Positions 19,347-27,779 of a stretch of DNA of 64,000 nucleotides are shown here, in pieces. The notes under the pieces are model-generated. The model did not search any database, had not been told where the DNA came from, and saw nothing but the letters and a program-made list of their open reading frames with translations. Origin of the DNA: Azonexus sp. R2A61 (GTDB lineage: Bacteria > Pseudomonadota > Gammaproteobacteria > Burkholderiales > Rhodocyclaceae); assembly GCF_021401135.1 (NCBI RefSeq), contig NZ_JACBFO010000004.1:62001-126000 (forward strand). Reading direction: 5' to 3'. Numbering within the stretch: position 1 is the stretch's first letter; every line of letters begins with the position of its first letter. The translations under genes were made by a program, and so were the position numbers.

Positions 19347-20524
19347 ACGAATCCCTGACGATGCGCGGCAACCTGCCGCAGGCCCGGACAACGCGCCAGG
19401 TGTTCGCCCTGCTTGACGGACTGCGTGGCGGGCGTCTGGAAATCCGTCTGCCGGACGGCTCGTCGGCGCTGTTTGGCGAGGGCGACGCGGGCATTACCCT
19501 GCAGGTGCACGACGAAGCCATGTTCGGGCGGGTGCTGGCGCGTGGCGACATCGGTCTGGCCGAGGCGTACATGGACGGCCAGTGGGATGCTTGTGATCCG
19601 ACGGCGCTGCTGGTGCTGCTGTCGCGCAACCGCCAGCATCTGCGTCGCGCCATCTACGGCGCCTGGCCGGGCCTGCTGGCCGCTCGCCTGCGCCACTGGT
19701 TCAATCGCAACAGCCGCGCCGGCAGCCGGCGCAACATCATGGCCCACTACGATCTGGGCAACGATTTCTACCGGCACTGGCTGGATTCGACGATGAGCTA
19801 TTCGGCGGCCTGCTTCGCGCATCCGGACGACAGTCTGGCGAGCGCCCAGCAGGCCAAGTACGACCGTATCCTGTCTCGGCTGCAGGCCGCCCCCGGTCAG
19901 CGCGTGCTGGAAATAGGCTGCGGCTGGGGCGGTTTTGCCGAACGGGCGACGGCGGCCGGTCTGCAACTCACCGGCGTAACGCTGTCGCCGGCCCAATTGG
20001 CCTGGGCACAGGCCCGGGTGCCCGGGGCCGATTTGCGCCTGCAGGATTATCGCGACCTGGACGGGCAATTCGATCATCTGGTGTCGATCGAGATGTTCGA
20101 AGCGGTGGGCGAACGCTGGTGGCCCACGTATTTCTCGACGGTGGCACGTTGCCTGGCACCGCAGGGCAAGGCGGTGATCCAGAGCATCGTGATTCGCGAC
20201 GAACTGTTCCCGGCCTACCGCCGGGGCACAGATTTCATCCAGCAGTACGTCTTTCCCGGCGGCATGCTGCCGTCGCCGCGGGCGTTCCGCGAGCAGGCGG
20301 CCAGACAGGGGCTGAAGGTCAGCGACGAGTTTGCCTTCGGTGCCGACTACGCGCGTACGCTGGCGCATTGGCGGGTGGCTTTCGAGCAGGCCTGGCCGCG
20401 TATCGCCGAACTGGGTTTCGACGACACTTTCCGCCGGCTGTGGCGGCTCTACTTGTGCTACTGCGAGGCCGGTTTCCTGACCGGCGACATCGATGTCGTG
20501 CAGTTCGAACTCGTCCATCGCTGA
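19343..20524 (+). CDS. cfa: Cyclopropane-fatty-acyl-phospholipid synthase family methyltransferase
   Basis: This 393-residue SAM-dependent enzyme modifies unsaturated acyl chains of membrane phospholipids. It shows the CFA-specific segment RRNIMAHYDLGNDFYRHWLD, the STMSYSAACF motif, the SAM loop LEIGCGWGGFAE (189-200) and FIQQYVFPGGMLPS. It could add a cyclopropane methylene or, like Rhodobacter UfaM-type homologues, a methyl group on the route to furan fatty acids. The sequence alone does not separate these. It overlaps DUF1365 by 4 bases and the next gene by 32. Confidence 0.9.
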   Translation: MNESLTMRGNLPQARTTRQVFALLDGLRGGRLEIRLPDGSSALFGEGDAGITLQVHDEAMFGRVLARGDIGLAEAYMDGQWDACDPTALLVLLSRNRQHLRRAIYGAWPGLLAARLRHWFNRNSRAGSRRNIMAHYDLGNDFYRHWLDSTMSYSAACFAHPDDSLASAQQAKYDRILSRLQAAPGQRVLEIGCGWGGFAERATAAGLQLTGVTLSPAQLAWAQARVPGADLRLQDYRDLDGQFDHLVSIEMFEAVGERWWPTYFSTVARCLAPQGKAVIQSIVIRDELFPAYRRGTDFIQQYVFPGGMLPSPRAFREQAARQGLKVSDEFAFGADYARTLAHWRVAFEQAWPRIAELGFDDTFRRLWRLYLCYCEAGFLTGDIDVVQFELVHR

Positions 20525-21032
20525 CCGCGGCCGGCGGCGCCTGTTGCTCGGACTGGGCGCCCTGGCCTGCCTGTCCGGCCGGGCCCTGGCGAACGAGGCG
20601 CCGTTGGCCGGGCTGCAGCGTTGGGGTAGCGGCGATTACCGGCGCTTCGGCTTTCTCGTTTACCGGGCCACGCTGTGGGCCGGCGACGATCCGGCCGTGC
20701 CGCCGCTGGCCTTGCGGCTCGACTATCGGCGCAGCATTGCCGGTGCAGCGATTGCCGAGGCCAGCGTGCGCGAGATGCGACGCTTCGTCGACGACGAACC
20801 CCGCCTTGCCGGCTGGGGAAAACGGATGGCCAGCCTGTTTCCGGACGTGGTCGATGGCGATCACCTGGTCGGCCTGTGGCTGCCGGAGGGCGCCCGCTTT
20901 CTGCAGGGCGGCCGGCTGCTCGGCGAAGTGCGCGATCCGGCGTTCGCCCGGGCATTCTTCGCGATCTGGCTGGATGCCCGGACCAGTGCGCCGGAACTGC
21001 GCGCGGCGCTGCTGACCCGCGGGCGCGGCTGA
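20493..21032 (+). CDS. Secreted chalcone-isomerase-like protein
   Basis: This 179-residue protein is assigned to the bacterial chalcone-isomerase-like family from its pattern: GSGDYRRFGFLVYRATLW, ALRLDYRRSI, and the DGDHLVGLWLPEGARF segment. The N-terminus carries RGRRRLLLGLGALACLSG and an ALA cleavage site (residue 33), a signal peptide with a Tat-like basic region. The start lies inside cfa; 32 bases of overlap imply translational coupling. Fatty-acid binding is reported for relatives; enzymatic isomerase activity should not be assumed. Confidence 0.75.
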   Translation: MSCSSNSSIADRGRRRLLLGLGALACLSGRALANEAPLAGLQRWGSGDYRRFGFLVYRATLWAGDDPAVPPLALRLDYRRSIAGAAIAEASVREMRRFVDDEPRLAGWGKRMASLFPDVVDGDHLVGLWLPEGARFLQGGRLLGEVRDPAFARAFFAIWLDARTSAPELRAALLTRGRG

Positions 21033-21037
21033 GCGCC

Positions 21038-22267
21038 ATGGCAATGCAACGCACGACACTGCTCGCCTACGGTCTGCCGGGCCTGCCGCTGGCCTTCGGC
21101 GCCCTGCCGGTCTACGTGCATCTGCCCGATTTCTATGCACGCGGCCACGGGCTCGATCTGGCCTGGCTGGGCATGCTGCTGCTGGTCAGCCGGCTGCTCG
21201 ATGCCGGTATCGATCCCTGGCTGGGCTGGCTGGCCGATCGTCTGCCCAGGCGTCGCCTGCTGGCCTGGTCGCTGCTGCCGTTCTCGGTCGGCTTCGTGGC
21301 CTTGTGGCATCCGCCGCCGGCGTGGGCTGCCGTCTGGCTGTTCCTGTGCCTGCTGCCGACCTACCTCGGTTTTTCTGCGGCGACCGTCGCCTATCAATCC
21401 TGGGGGGCGGCGATCGCGACGGATTCTGCGCAGCGGACGCGGTTGACCGCAGCCCGCGAAGGTTTCGGCCTGGCCGGCATCGTGCTGGCCGCCGCGTTGC
21501 CCGGCTGGCTGGCCGGGCAAGCGAGCGAAGGGCTGGTCGCCCTGGGCTGGCTGTTGCCGCTGCTCGTCGTCCTTGCCGCCGGCACGGCGCTCTTGACCAT
21601 CCGTCACGAAGGCGCCCCGCCGACGCCGCCACCGGCCTGGCGTCCCGCCCTGAGCCGGGTATTGGCCGATCCGTCGATGCGGCATTTGCTGCTCGTCTTC
21701 ATCTGCAACGGCATCGCTTCGGCGCTACCGGCGACGCTGTTCCTGTTTTTCGTCGGCGACGTGCTGCAGGCCGAGCGCTTTTCCGGTCTGCTACTGGCCT
21801 TGTATTTCGTCGCCGGGGCCGCCTCCTTGCCTGGCTGGGTCTGGCTGGCCGGCCGCCTTGGCCGGCCGCGGGCCTGGCTGGCTGCCATGCTGCTGGCGAT
21901 GGTGGCGTTTGCCGGAGCCGGCCTGCTCGGGGCCGGCGATGTGCTGCTATTTGCGCTGGTCTGCCTGCTTTCCGGCCTGGCGCTCGGTGCCGATCTGGCG
22001 CTGCCGGCAGCCATCGCGGCCGACTTCGGCGAACGTCTCGGCCAGCCGGGTGCCTGCTTCGGCATCTGGAACCTGATCGCCAAATGCAATCTGGCACTGG
22101 CCGCCGGCCTCGCGCTGCCGCTGATCGCCGCCTTCGGTTATGTGCCGGGGCAGGGCGGCGGACTCGGGGCACTGGTCGGTGCCTACGTCCTGTTGCCGCT
22201 TGCCGGCAAATCGCTCGCCGCCGCGCTGCTCTGGCGCTGGCGGCATTCCCTGGAGGTCGGATCATGA
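21038..22267 (+). CDS. MFS transporter, GPH-like
   Basis: This 409-residue membrane protein has about 12 transmembrane helices. It resembles glycoside-pentoside-hexuronide/cation symporters: LLLVSRLLDAGIDPWLGWLADRLPRRR at residues 48-74 (quoted in part) is the typical first cytoplasmic loop. Relatives are regular members of B12/sigma-E lipid clusters, so it may move a lipid or lipid precursor rather than sugar; this is inference. The ATG at 21038 lies 5 bases after the preceding stop, and its own stop overlaps the next start (ATGA). Confidence 0.82.
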   Translation: MAMQRTTLLAYGLPGLPLAFGALPVYVHLPDFYARGHGLDLAWLGMLLLVSRLLDAGIDPWLGWLADRLPRRRLLAWSLLPFSVGFVALWHPPPAWAAVWLFLCLLPTYLGFSAATVAYQSWGAAIATDSAQRTRLTAAREGFGLAGIVLAAALPGWLAGQASEGLVALGWLLPLLVVLAAGTALLTIRHEGAPPTPPPAWRPALSRVLADPSMRHLLLVFICNGIASALPATLFLFFVGDVLQAERFSGLLLALYFVAGAASLPGWVWLAGRLGRPRAWLAAMLLAMVAFAGAGLLGAGDVLLFALVCLLSGLALGADLALPAAIAADFGERLGQPGACFGIWNLIAKCNLALAAGLALPLIAAFGYVPGQGGGLGALVGAYVLLPLAGKSLAAALLWRWRHSLEVGS

Positions 22268-22785
22268 AACTGTTGACTGCGGCGGCCCTGTGTCTGGGCC
22301 TGGGGGGCTGTGCCGGCGTCGATGTCGCGCAATACCGCGACGAAGGGCCGCCGTTGCGGCTGGAACACTACTTCAATGGCCGGATCGATGGCTGGGGCAT
22401 GTTCCAGGGCCGCGACGGCCGGGTACAGAAACGTTTCCACGTGGTGATCGATGCCCGCTGGCAGGATGGTCGCGGCGTGCTCGACGAGAACTTTACCTGG
22501 GCCGACGGCACGACCTCGCGCCGGGTGTGGACGCTGGTCCGCCAGCCCGACGGCAGCTATCGCGGCACGGCCGATGATGTCGTCGGCGAGGCGGTCGGCG
22601 AGCTGGCCGGCAACGCGCTGCGCTGGCGTTATGTGCTGGCGCTGCCGGTGGACGGCAAGACCTACCACGTCGATTTCGACGACTGGATGTACCTGATCGA
22701 CGAGCGCGTGATGCTGAACCGGTCGGCGATGTCGAAGTGGGGCTTCCGGCTTGGCGAAGTGACGCTCAGCTTCGTCAGGCCCTGA
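22264..22785 (+). CDS. DUF3833 lipoprotein
   Basis: This 173-residue protein has a short signal peptide ending in the lipobox LGGC (Cys16), so it is probably anchored in a membrane facing the periplasm. The DUF3833 pattern is clear: LEHYFNGRIDGWGMFQGRDG, FTWADGTTSRRVWT, and FDDWMYLIDERVMLNRS. Its function is unknown; the family occurs in the same cluster in many proteobacteria. Coupled by ATGA to the transporter before it. Confidence 0.88.
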   Translation: MKLLTAAALCLGLGGCAGVDVAQYRDEGPPLRLEHYFNGRIDGWGMFQGRDGRVQKRFHVVIDARWQDGRGVLDENFTWADGTTSRRVWTLVRQPDGSYRGTADDVVGEAVGELAGNALRWRYVLALPVDGKTYHVDFDDWMYLIDERVMLNRSAMSKWGFRLGEVTLSFVRP

Positions 22786-22788
22786 GCC

Positions 22789-23550
22789 ATGCCGGCCAAT
22801 CCAGAAATCCGCGACTGGTCGGGACGCCGGGTCTGGCTGATCGGCGCGTCGAGCGGCATCGGTGCCGCGCTGGCCCGCGAACTGGCCGCCCGCGGCGCCC
22901 GGCTGGCCTTGAGCGCGCGGCGTACCGAGGCCTTGCAGGCGCTGGGGCTGGCCGACGCGCTGCTGCTGCCGTGCGATGTCGCCGAGCGGCAGGCGCTGGC
23001 CGCTGCGCTGGCGGCAATCGAGGCGCGCTGGGGCGGTGTCGACCTGGTGTGCTATTTGGCCGGCGATTACCGGCCGATGACCGTCGATAATTTCGACCTG
23101 GCGAGTGCCGAGCGGCTGTTTGCGGTCAACTTCGTCGGCGCGGTAAAAACCGCGGACGTCGTCCTGCCCGCGCTCCGTCCCGGCGGCGGCATCGCCTTCG
23201 TCGCCAGCGTCGCCGGTTATCGCGGCCTGCCGAAGGCGCTGGCTTACGGGCCGGGGAAGGCAGCGCTGATCCATTTTGCCGAATGCCTGCACCTCGATCT
23301 GGCGCCACGCGGGATCGGCTGCTGGGCGATCAATCCCGGTTTCGTCGCGACGCCGCTGACGGCCGGCAACGATTTCCGCATGCCGGCGCTGCTGACCCCG
23401 GAACAGGCGGCCATTGCCACGGTCGACGGGCTGGCGACGGGCAATTTCGAGATTCATTACCCGAAGCGCTTCACCCGGGTGCTGAAGTGCCTGCGCCTGC
23501 TGCCCTATCGCTGGTATTTTCCCCTGCTGCGCAAGTTGACCGGAGCTTGA
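22789..23550 (+). CDS. Short-chain dehydrogenase/reductase
   Basis: This 253-residue SDR has the NAD(P) loop GASSGIGAAL near residue 19, the catalytic Ser of FVASVAGY and the YxxxK of AYGPGKAAL. The C-terminal 40 residues are rich in basic and aromatic residues (CLRLLPYRWYFPLLRKL), suggesting membrane association. A role in oxidising or reducing a lipid-derived alcohol or ketone is plausible from context only. It is 3 bases after DUF3833 and 1 base before the last gene. Confidence 0.9.
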   Translation: MPANPEIRDWSGRRVWLIGASSGIGAALARELAARGARLALSARRTEALQALGLADALLLPCDVAERQALAAALAAIEARWGGVDLVCYLAGDYRPMTVDNFDLASAERLFAVNFVGAVKTADVVLPALRPGGGIAFVASVAGYRGLPKALAYGPGKAALIHFAECLHLDLAPRGIGCWAINPGFVATPLTAGNDFRMPALLTPEQAAIATVDGLATGNFEIHYPKRFTRVLKCLRLLPYRWYFPLLRKLTGA

Positions 23551-23551
23551 C

Positions 23552-23974
23552 ATGACCCTCGACGAACTGATCGATTTCTACGAAAGCCTGACGCCGGAAC
23601 GGGTGGCGCGTTTTGCCGAGTTCTATGCCGACGATGCCTGGTTCAAGGATCCGTTCAACGAGGTGCGCGGCGTTGAAGCCATCCAGCGCATCTTCACGCA
23701 CATGTTCACGCAAGTGGAGATGCCGCGTTTCGTGGTCGGCGAACGCATCGTCGATGCCGGCGGCGCCGTGCTGATCTGGGAATTCTGTTTCCGCAGCGCA
23801 CGTCTGGGCGGTGGCGGCACGCAACTGCTGCGCGGCGTCTCGCACCTGCGCTTCGCGCCCGACGGGCGGGTCTGCTATCACCGCGACTACTGGGATACCG
23901 GCGAGGAGCTGTACATGAAGCTGCCCTTGCTCGGCGGCCTGTGGCGCGGCCTGCGCCGCTTGCTGGCCGCCTAG
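23552..23974 (+). CDS. NTF2/SnoaL-like protein
   Basis: This 140-residue protein has a nuclear-transport-factor-2 fold pattern: LIDFYESLTPERVARFAEFYADDAWFKDPFNEVRG at residues 4-38 (shown only in outline), then a beta-rich half ending YHRDYWDTGEELY. No catalytic residues can be assigned. It is the last gene of the operon. Its stop codon overlaps by 4 bases with the end of the convergent K+-channel gene, and I see no terminator between them. Confidence 0.82.
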   Translation: MTLDELIDFYESLTPERVARFAEFYADDAWFKDPFNEVRGVEAIQRIFTHMFTQVEMPRFVVGERIVDAGGAVLIWEFCFRSARLGGGGTQLLRGVSHLRFAPDGRVCYHRDYWDTGEELYMKLPLLGGLWRGLRRLLAA

Positions 23975-25677
23975 CGCCGGGCGGGGACGTTAGCGGGGCG
24001 CAGCTTGCGCCACAGCCAGCCACCGGATTCGTCGGCGTGGCCGTCGATGGCGTAATCGAGGGCGTTGGCGTTCTGCAGCGTGAGCTTGATGTGGTTCAGG
24101 GTGAACAGCGAACTGGCAAACAGGATGCGGTCGCCGGCCGCCAGATCGAAATCGTCGTCCGGCAGCAGCGTCAGCCGGTCGTTGCGGTCGATCAGCAGCG
24201 GTATTGCCGGCAGCATGCGTTCGCGATCGCTCGGATCGCGCAAGGCGTCGCGCAATGCGATGCCGCGCCCGTGCATCAGCGCCTGGCGGGCCGCCGGCGC
24301 TTCCGAGGCGTTCAGGCAGATGCCCCAGACGGTGGGCGTCAGTCCGTCGCACAAGGCGTGCAGCCGGTCGACCAGCGCGTGGCACCAGCTTTCGTCGGCG
24401 CGGCGGATTTCGCCGAGAAAACGGGCGAGCAGCGGGGTGGTCAGGATGGCGATGCTTTCGTGGGCAACGATGTGACTCGGCACCATGGCGAAATCGGCGC
24501 CGTAGGCCTGGAACAGCGGTGCGTTGGCGGCGTGGTTCTGGCGCACGACGACGAACAGTGCTGGCTTGAGTTCGCTGGCGGTGACGGCGATCGACAGGTT
24601 GTTCACGTCGTTGTCGCTGCCGGCGATGATGCCGCTGGCCGTGGCGATGCCGGCGGCGCGCAGGGTGTCGGCCTCGGTGCCGTTGCCGGCGATGTGGCCG
24701 GCTTGCGGATCGCCGGCCGGATCGATGATGGTCAGCGTGATGCCGGTTTCGGCCAGTCGTTCGCCGACCGCCCGGCCGAAGCGGCCATAGCCGCACAGGA
24801 TCCAGTGGCCGCCCGGCGGCCGATGAACTTGCGGAATTGGCGATTCGGGCAGGCTGGTGAGCAGTTCGATCAACCGGAAGCGTTCCGGCGCCATGATCGC
24901 CAGCGCCAGATGATCGGCGAAGCGTTCGTAGGGACTGATGATGTGATCGGTGCCGAACGAGGCCAGATTGGCAGTGACGGAAGGCGAGCGGGCACGGGCG
25001 ATGACCGGCAGCTTCGGGGTCAGCAGGCGGACGGCGATGGCGATGCCGAGATTGGCCTGTTCGTCGTTGGTCACCGCCAGCACGCCGCGGCAGCGCGGGT
25101 GCCGCAGCCCGGCCAGCAGCAGGTTGTCGGGCAGGCTGGCGTCGGCGGCCAGCGCCGGCGTGTCGGTCTTGAAGTCGAGCAGATCGAGTTCCTCGACACG
25201 GATCTCATCCTTTTCGAGGACCACGAAGGCCTGGCCGAGACGGTCGAAGTTGCGGCAGATCAGGCTGCCCGTCTCGCCACAGCCACAGACGATGTAGAAG
25301 GGTTCGCGCAGGCGGCGGACGCGGCGCATGAAGCGGTTGGCGGTCAGCGTCTTCTGGAAGCCCTTGTCCTGGAGTAGCGCGATCAGCGTGATCACGGAAT
25401 AGGACCAGCCGATCACCGACAGATAGATGCAGACGATGACCCACAGCCGCTGGGCATCCGAGAAGGCATTCGGCATCTCGCCGAAACCGATCGTCGTTGC
25501 CGTGTAGCTGATGAAATAGAAGGCGTGGAAGAAAGACAGCGGCGGTGCCGGGCGGCCGGTGGCGTCGACGCCGGGAACCAGCGTCAGGCCGCAGACCGAG
25601 ATCGCGTAGATGACGATCAGCGCGATGATCGGCGCGCGCATGCGCCGCAGGACCAGGAAGAAGGTGGAGTTGTTCAC
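23971..25677 (-). CDS. Two-TM potassium channel with two RCK (TrkA-N) domains
   Basis: This 568-residue protein has a first membrane helix at about 14-32, a pore helix and selectivity filter TTIGFGEM (61-68), and a second helix at about 75-100. Two tandem NAD-binding RCK domains follow (FYIVCGCGETGSLICRNF and WILCGYGRFGRAVGERL), with a TrkA-C-like end. The filter TIGFG is a functional K+ signature. It should pass K+ across the inner membrane, gated by ligand binding to the RCK domains. It follows DUF6394 by 13 bases. Confidence 0.92.
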   Translation of the reverse strand: MNNSTFFLVLRRMRAPIIALIVIYAISVCGLTLVPGVDATGRPAPPLSFFHAFYFISYTATTIGFGEMPNAFSDAQRLWVIVCIYLSVIGWSYSVITLIALLQDKGFQKTLTANRFMRRVRRLREPFYIVCGCGETGSLICRNFDRLGQAFVVLEKDEIRVEELDLLDFKTDTPALAADASLPDNLLLAGLRHPRCRGVLAVTNDEQANLGIAIAVRLLTPKLPVIARARSPSVTANLASFGTDHIISPYERFADHLALAIMAPERFRLIELLTSLPESPIPQVHRPPGGHWILCGYGRFGRAVGERLAETGITLTIIDPAGDPQAGHIAGNGTEADTLRAAGIATASGIIAGSDNDVNNLSIAVTASELKPALFVVVRQNHAANAPLFQAYGADFAMVPSHIVAHESIAILTTPLLARFLGEIRRADESWCHALVDRLHALCDGLTPTVWGICLNASEAPAARQALMHGRGIALRDALRDPSDRERMLPAIPLLIDRNDRLTLLPDDDFDLAAGDRILFASSLFTLNHIKLTLQNANALDYAIDGHADESGGWLWRKLRPANVPARR

Positions 25678-25690
25678 CGCCGGCTCCGCG

Positions 25691-26074
25691 TCAGCGGCGC
25701 AGCATCACGGTTTCGACGATGAGCAGGACGACCGACACGATGTTGGCGAACAGCGCGCCGCCGGACAGCGAGACGACGCTCGAGGTGACCGACGCCGTCA
25801 TGCCCTCGCCGGTGACATGGACGGCGATGGCCCAGATCACCGCCGCCGCCACCAGTTGCAGGTCGGCCACCAGGCTGGTCGCCAGATGGATGGCGCCGAT
25901 CTGCGTGCGATCGCCGAACTTGAGGGCGGTGGCGATCAGGCTGACCACCAGCGCCGCGGCCAGTTCGTAGACGTGGTGCAGTTCGGGGCGGTCGATATCG
26001 CCGACGAAAAAGCCGAAGTTCAGCGTGGCGGCAAGGACGATGAAGAAACCGAAAACGACTTTTTCCAGGTTCAT
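25691..26074 (-). CDS. Small membrane protein, DUF6394
   Basis: This 127-residue protein has four predicted transmembrane helices (FGFFIVLAATLNFGFF, ELAAALVVSLIATAL, LVADLQLVAAAVIWAI, GGALFANIVSVVLLIV). I assign it to DUF6394 by memory of the family; the function is unknown. It precedes the K+ channel by 13 bases, so it may be an accessory subunit or co-regulated protein. The ribosome site GGGAGC precedes the ATG, and a perfect GGTCGACC palindrome lies 13 bases upstream. Confidence 0.75.
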   Translation of the reverse strand: MNLEKVVFGFFIVLAATLNFGFFVGDIDRPELHHVYELAAALVVSLIATALKFGDRTQIGAIHLATSLVADLQLVAAAVIWAIAVHVTGEGMTASVTSSVVSLSGGALFANIVSVVLLIVETVMLRR

Positions 26075-26086
26075 TTTTGCTCCCTG

Positions 26087-26102
26087 CCGCGGTCGACCGC
26101 GG
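26087..26102. repeat. Perfect GGTCGACC palindrome, 16 bases
   Basis: CCGCGGTCGACCGCGG is a perfect palindrome in the 31-base gap between the BON lipoprotein gene and DUF6394, next to the ribosome site of the latter. Confidence 0.8.
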
Positions 26103-26105
26103 AAA

Positions 26106-26771
26106 TCAGCGTTTTTCGACCGGCACGACCGGCGCCGGCGCCGCCTGGCGCGAACCCAGCGCCTGTTCGTCGAGACGGCGGATTTCGTCGTCGGACAGGA
26201 CTTCCATGACGTTGACCACCTTCAGCACGCCGGCCGTGGTGCGGGCGACGGCAATCGCCACCTTGGCCTCGCGGTCGCTGACGATGCCCATCAGGTGCGT
26301 GATGCCGCGTTCGGTGACGACCTTGATGTGATTGGCCGAAATCTGCTTCGAGTCGACCAGCCGCGCCTTGACCTTGGAATCGATGAAGGAGTCGTTGCTG
26401 CGCGAGGTCAGCGGCGTTGCCGGGCCGATGCCGAGTTCGTTGATCACTTCGCGCACACCTTCGATGCGTCCGGCTTCGGCCGCGATCGCCGCCTTGGCTT
26501 CCTCGTTCGGCACTTCGCCGGTCAGCAGCACGCGGCGGTTGTAGGCAGTGACGTTGACGTGCGACGGCTTCTTGTACTGCTCGGGAATGCGCGCGCCGAC
26601 CTTCCATTCGGTGGTTTCGTCGTCGGTCTGGGTGCCGGTCGTCCGGCGATCGTGGGCGCTCAGCACACCGACCGCGGCACCGGTGGCGATGACGGCGGGC
26701 ACGCAGCCCTGCAGTGCGGGCAGGGCGGTGCCCAGGGCGAGAATGGCAAGGGTCAGGCGGAATTTGTTCAT
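26106..26771 (-). CDS. dolP: BON-domain outer-membrane lipoprotein (DolP/YraP-like)
   Basis: This 221-residue lipoprotein has a signal peptide with the lipobox LQGC (Cys23) and two BON domains, roughly 65-130 and 140-205 (VNVTAYNRRVLLTGEVPNE and IKVVTERGITHLMGIVSDRE). BON proteins bind anionic phospholipids and support outer-membrane integrity. The order rsmI, yraN, SIS protein, BON lipoprotein matches the E. coli yraN-diaA-dolP locus. The start codon overlaps the stop of the SIS gene (TGATG). Confidence 0.92.
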   Translation of the reverse strand: MNKFRLTLAILALGTALPALQGCVPAVIATGAAVGVLSAHDRRTTGTQTDDETTEWKVGARIPEQYKKPSHVNVTAYNRRVLLTGEVPNEEAKAAIAAEAGRIEGVREVINELGIGPATPLTSRSNDSFIDSKVKARLVDSKQISANHIKVVTERGITHLMGIVSDREAKVAIAVARTTAGVLKVVNVMEVLSDDEIRRLDEQALGSRQAAPAPVVPVEKR

Positions 26772-27361
26772 CAGTCGGCTCCGAGTAGCAGTGCATCGAT
26801 ACCGTCGCACAGGCAATGCACGATCAGCAGGTGGGTTTCCTGGATGCGTGCCGTGCGGTCGGCGGGAACACAGAGATGGATGTCGGCGTCGCGCAAAAGT
26901 TCGCCGATCTGGCCACCGCCCCTGCCGGTCAGCGCGATGATCTGCATGTCGTGCTCGTGGGCGGCCTTGATCGCTTCGATGACGTTGCCGGAGTTGCCGG
27001 ACGTCGAGATCGCCAGCAGCACATCGCCCGGATGGCCGAGCGCCCGCACCTGCTTGGAGAAAACGTGGGCGAAACCGTAGTCGTTGCCGACGGCGGTCAG
27101 GATCGAACTGTCGACGGTCAGTGCGATGGCCGCCAGTTCCTGGCGCTCGCGCTCGAAACGGCCGACCAGTTCGGCGGCGAAGTGCTGCGCGTCGCCGGCC
27201 GAGCCGCCGTTGCCGCAGGCGAGGATCTTGCCGCCGTTGAGCAGGCTTTGCGTCATTGTCTCGACCGCAGCGGCGATCGGGGCAGCCAGCGCGTCGATGG
27301 CTGCCAGCTTGGTCTGGGCGCTGTCTTCGAAATGCTTGGCAACGCGGGCGATCAAATCCAT
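26771..27361 (-). CDS. gmhA: SIS-domain phosphoheptose isomerase (GmhA/DiaA family)
   Basis: This 196-residue protein has the sugar-isomerase fold: [34 protein letters not shown] and the [17 protein letters not shown] end. It either makes heptose-7-phosphate for LPS or acts as the DnaA-binding initiator DiaA; the two paralogues share these motifs. At this genomic position the E. coli gene is diaA, while the Pseudomonas gene is annotated gmhA. hldC in the same window makes the heptose role plausible. The ATG at 27361 is chosen because upstream residues are unlike the family. Confidence 0.85.
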   Translation of the reverse strand: MDLIARVAKHFEDSAQTKLAAIDALAAPIAAAVETMTQSLLNGGKILACGNGGSAGDAQHFAAELVGRFERERQELAAIALTVDSSILTAVGNDYGFAHVFSKQVRALGHPGDVLLAISTSGNSGNVIEAIKAAHEHDMQIIALTGRGGGQIGELLRDADIHLCVPADRTARIQETHLLIVHCLCDGIDALLLGAD

Positions 27362-27401
27362 GAAGCTCTCTCTGTTCAGTCGTTTATCCGGCAATTCTAC
27401 A

Positions 27402-27779
27402 TCACAGCCCGGCATGGACCTCGACGACGACCCGCTGCCAGGGGTCGGGATGCGGCGTCAGGCGGGCGATGCGGCCGACCAGCCGCAGGCCGCGGTCGAG
27501 TGCCCGGGCGACCGCGGCATTTTCGGCGCGCGGCAGGTAACCGAGCGGATGCCCCTGCCAGCTGACGCGCACGGCCAGCGGGTCGTGCCGGTTGTCCGGC
27601 TCGCGGGTCAGCGTCAGGCGATCGCCGACGCGCAATTGCGCCCAGTGTTCGCCCAGCGCGTAGTACTGGCTGCCGGCCAGCGGCGAGCGCTGGATCAGCA
27701 GCCAGCCGCCCTGTGCCGACAGCGCCGGCGGCCAGCAGGTCAGCGCGGCCAGCAGGCTAGCGATCGCTGGAAAACGCAT
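27402..27779 (-). CDS. Secreted stand-alone HIRAN-domain protein
   Basis: This 125-residue protein starts with a signal peptide ([20 protein letters not shown]). It then has a single HIRAN domain: [54 protein letters not shown] domains usually bind DNA ends in HLTF/SNF2 proteins, so an exported version is unusual. Its start lies inside the 3' end of yraN (23-base overlap), so it is coupled to a predicted nuclease-like gene. Role unknown. Confidence 0.78.
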   Translation of the reverse strand: MRFPAIASLLAALTCWPPALSAQGGWLLIQRSPLAGSQYYALGEHWAQLRVGDRLTLTREPDNRHDPLAVRVSWQGHPLGYLPRAENAAVARALDRGLRLVGRIARLTPHPDPWQRVVVEVHAGL

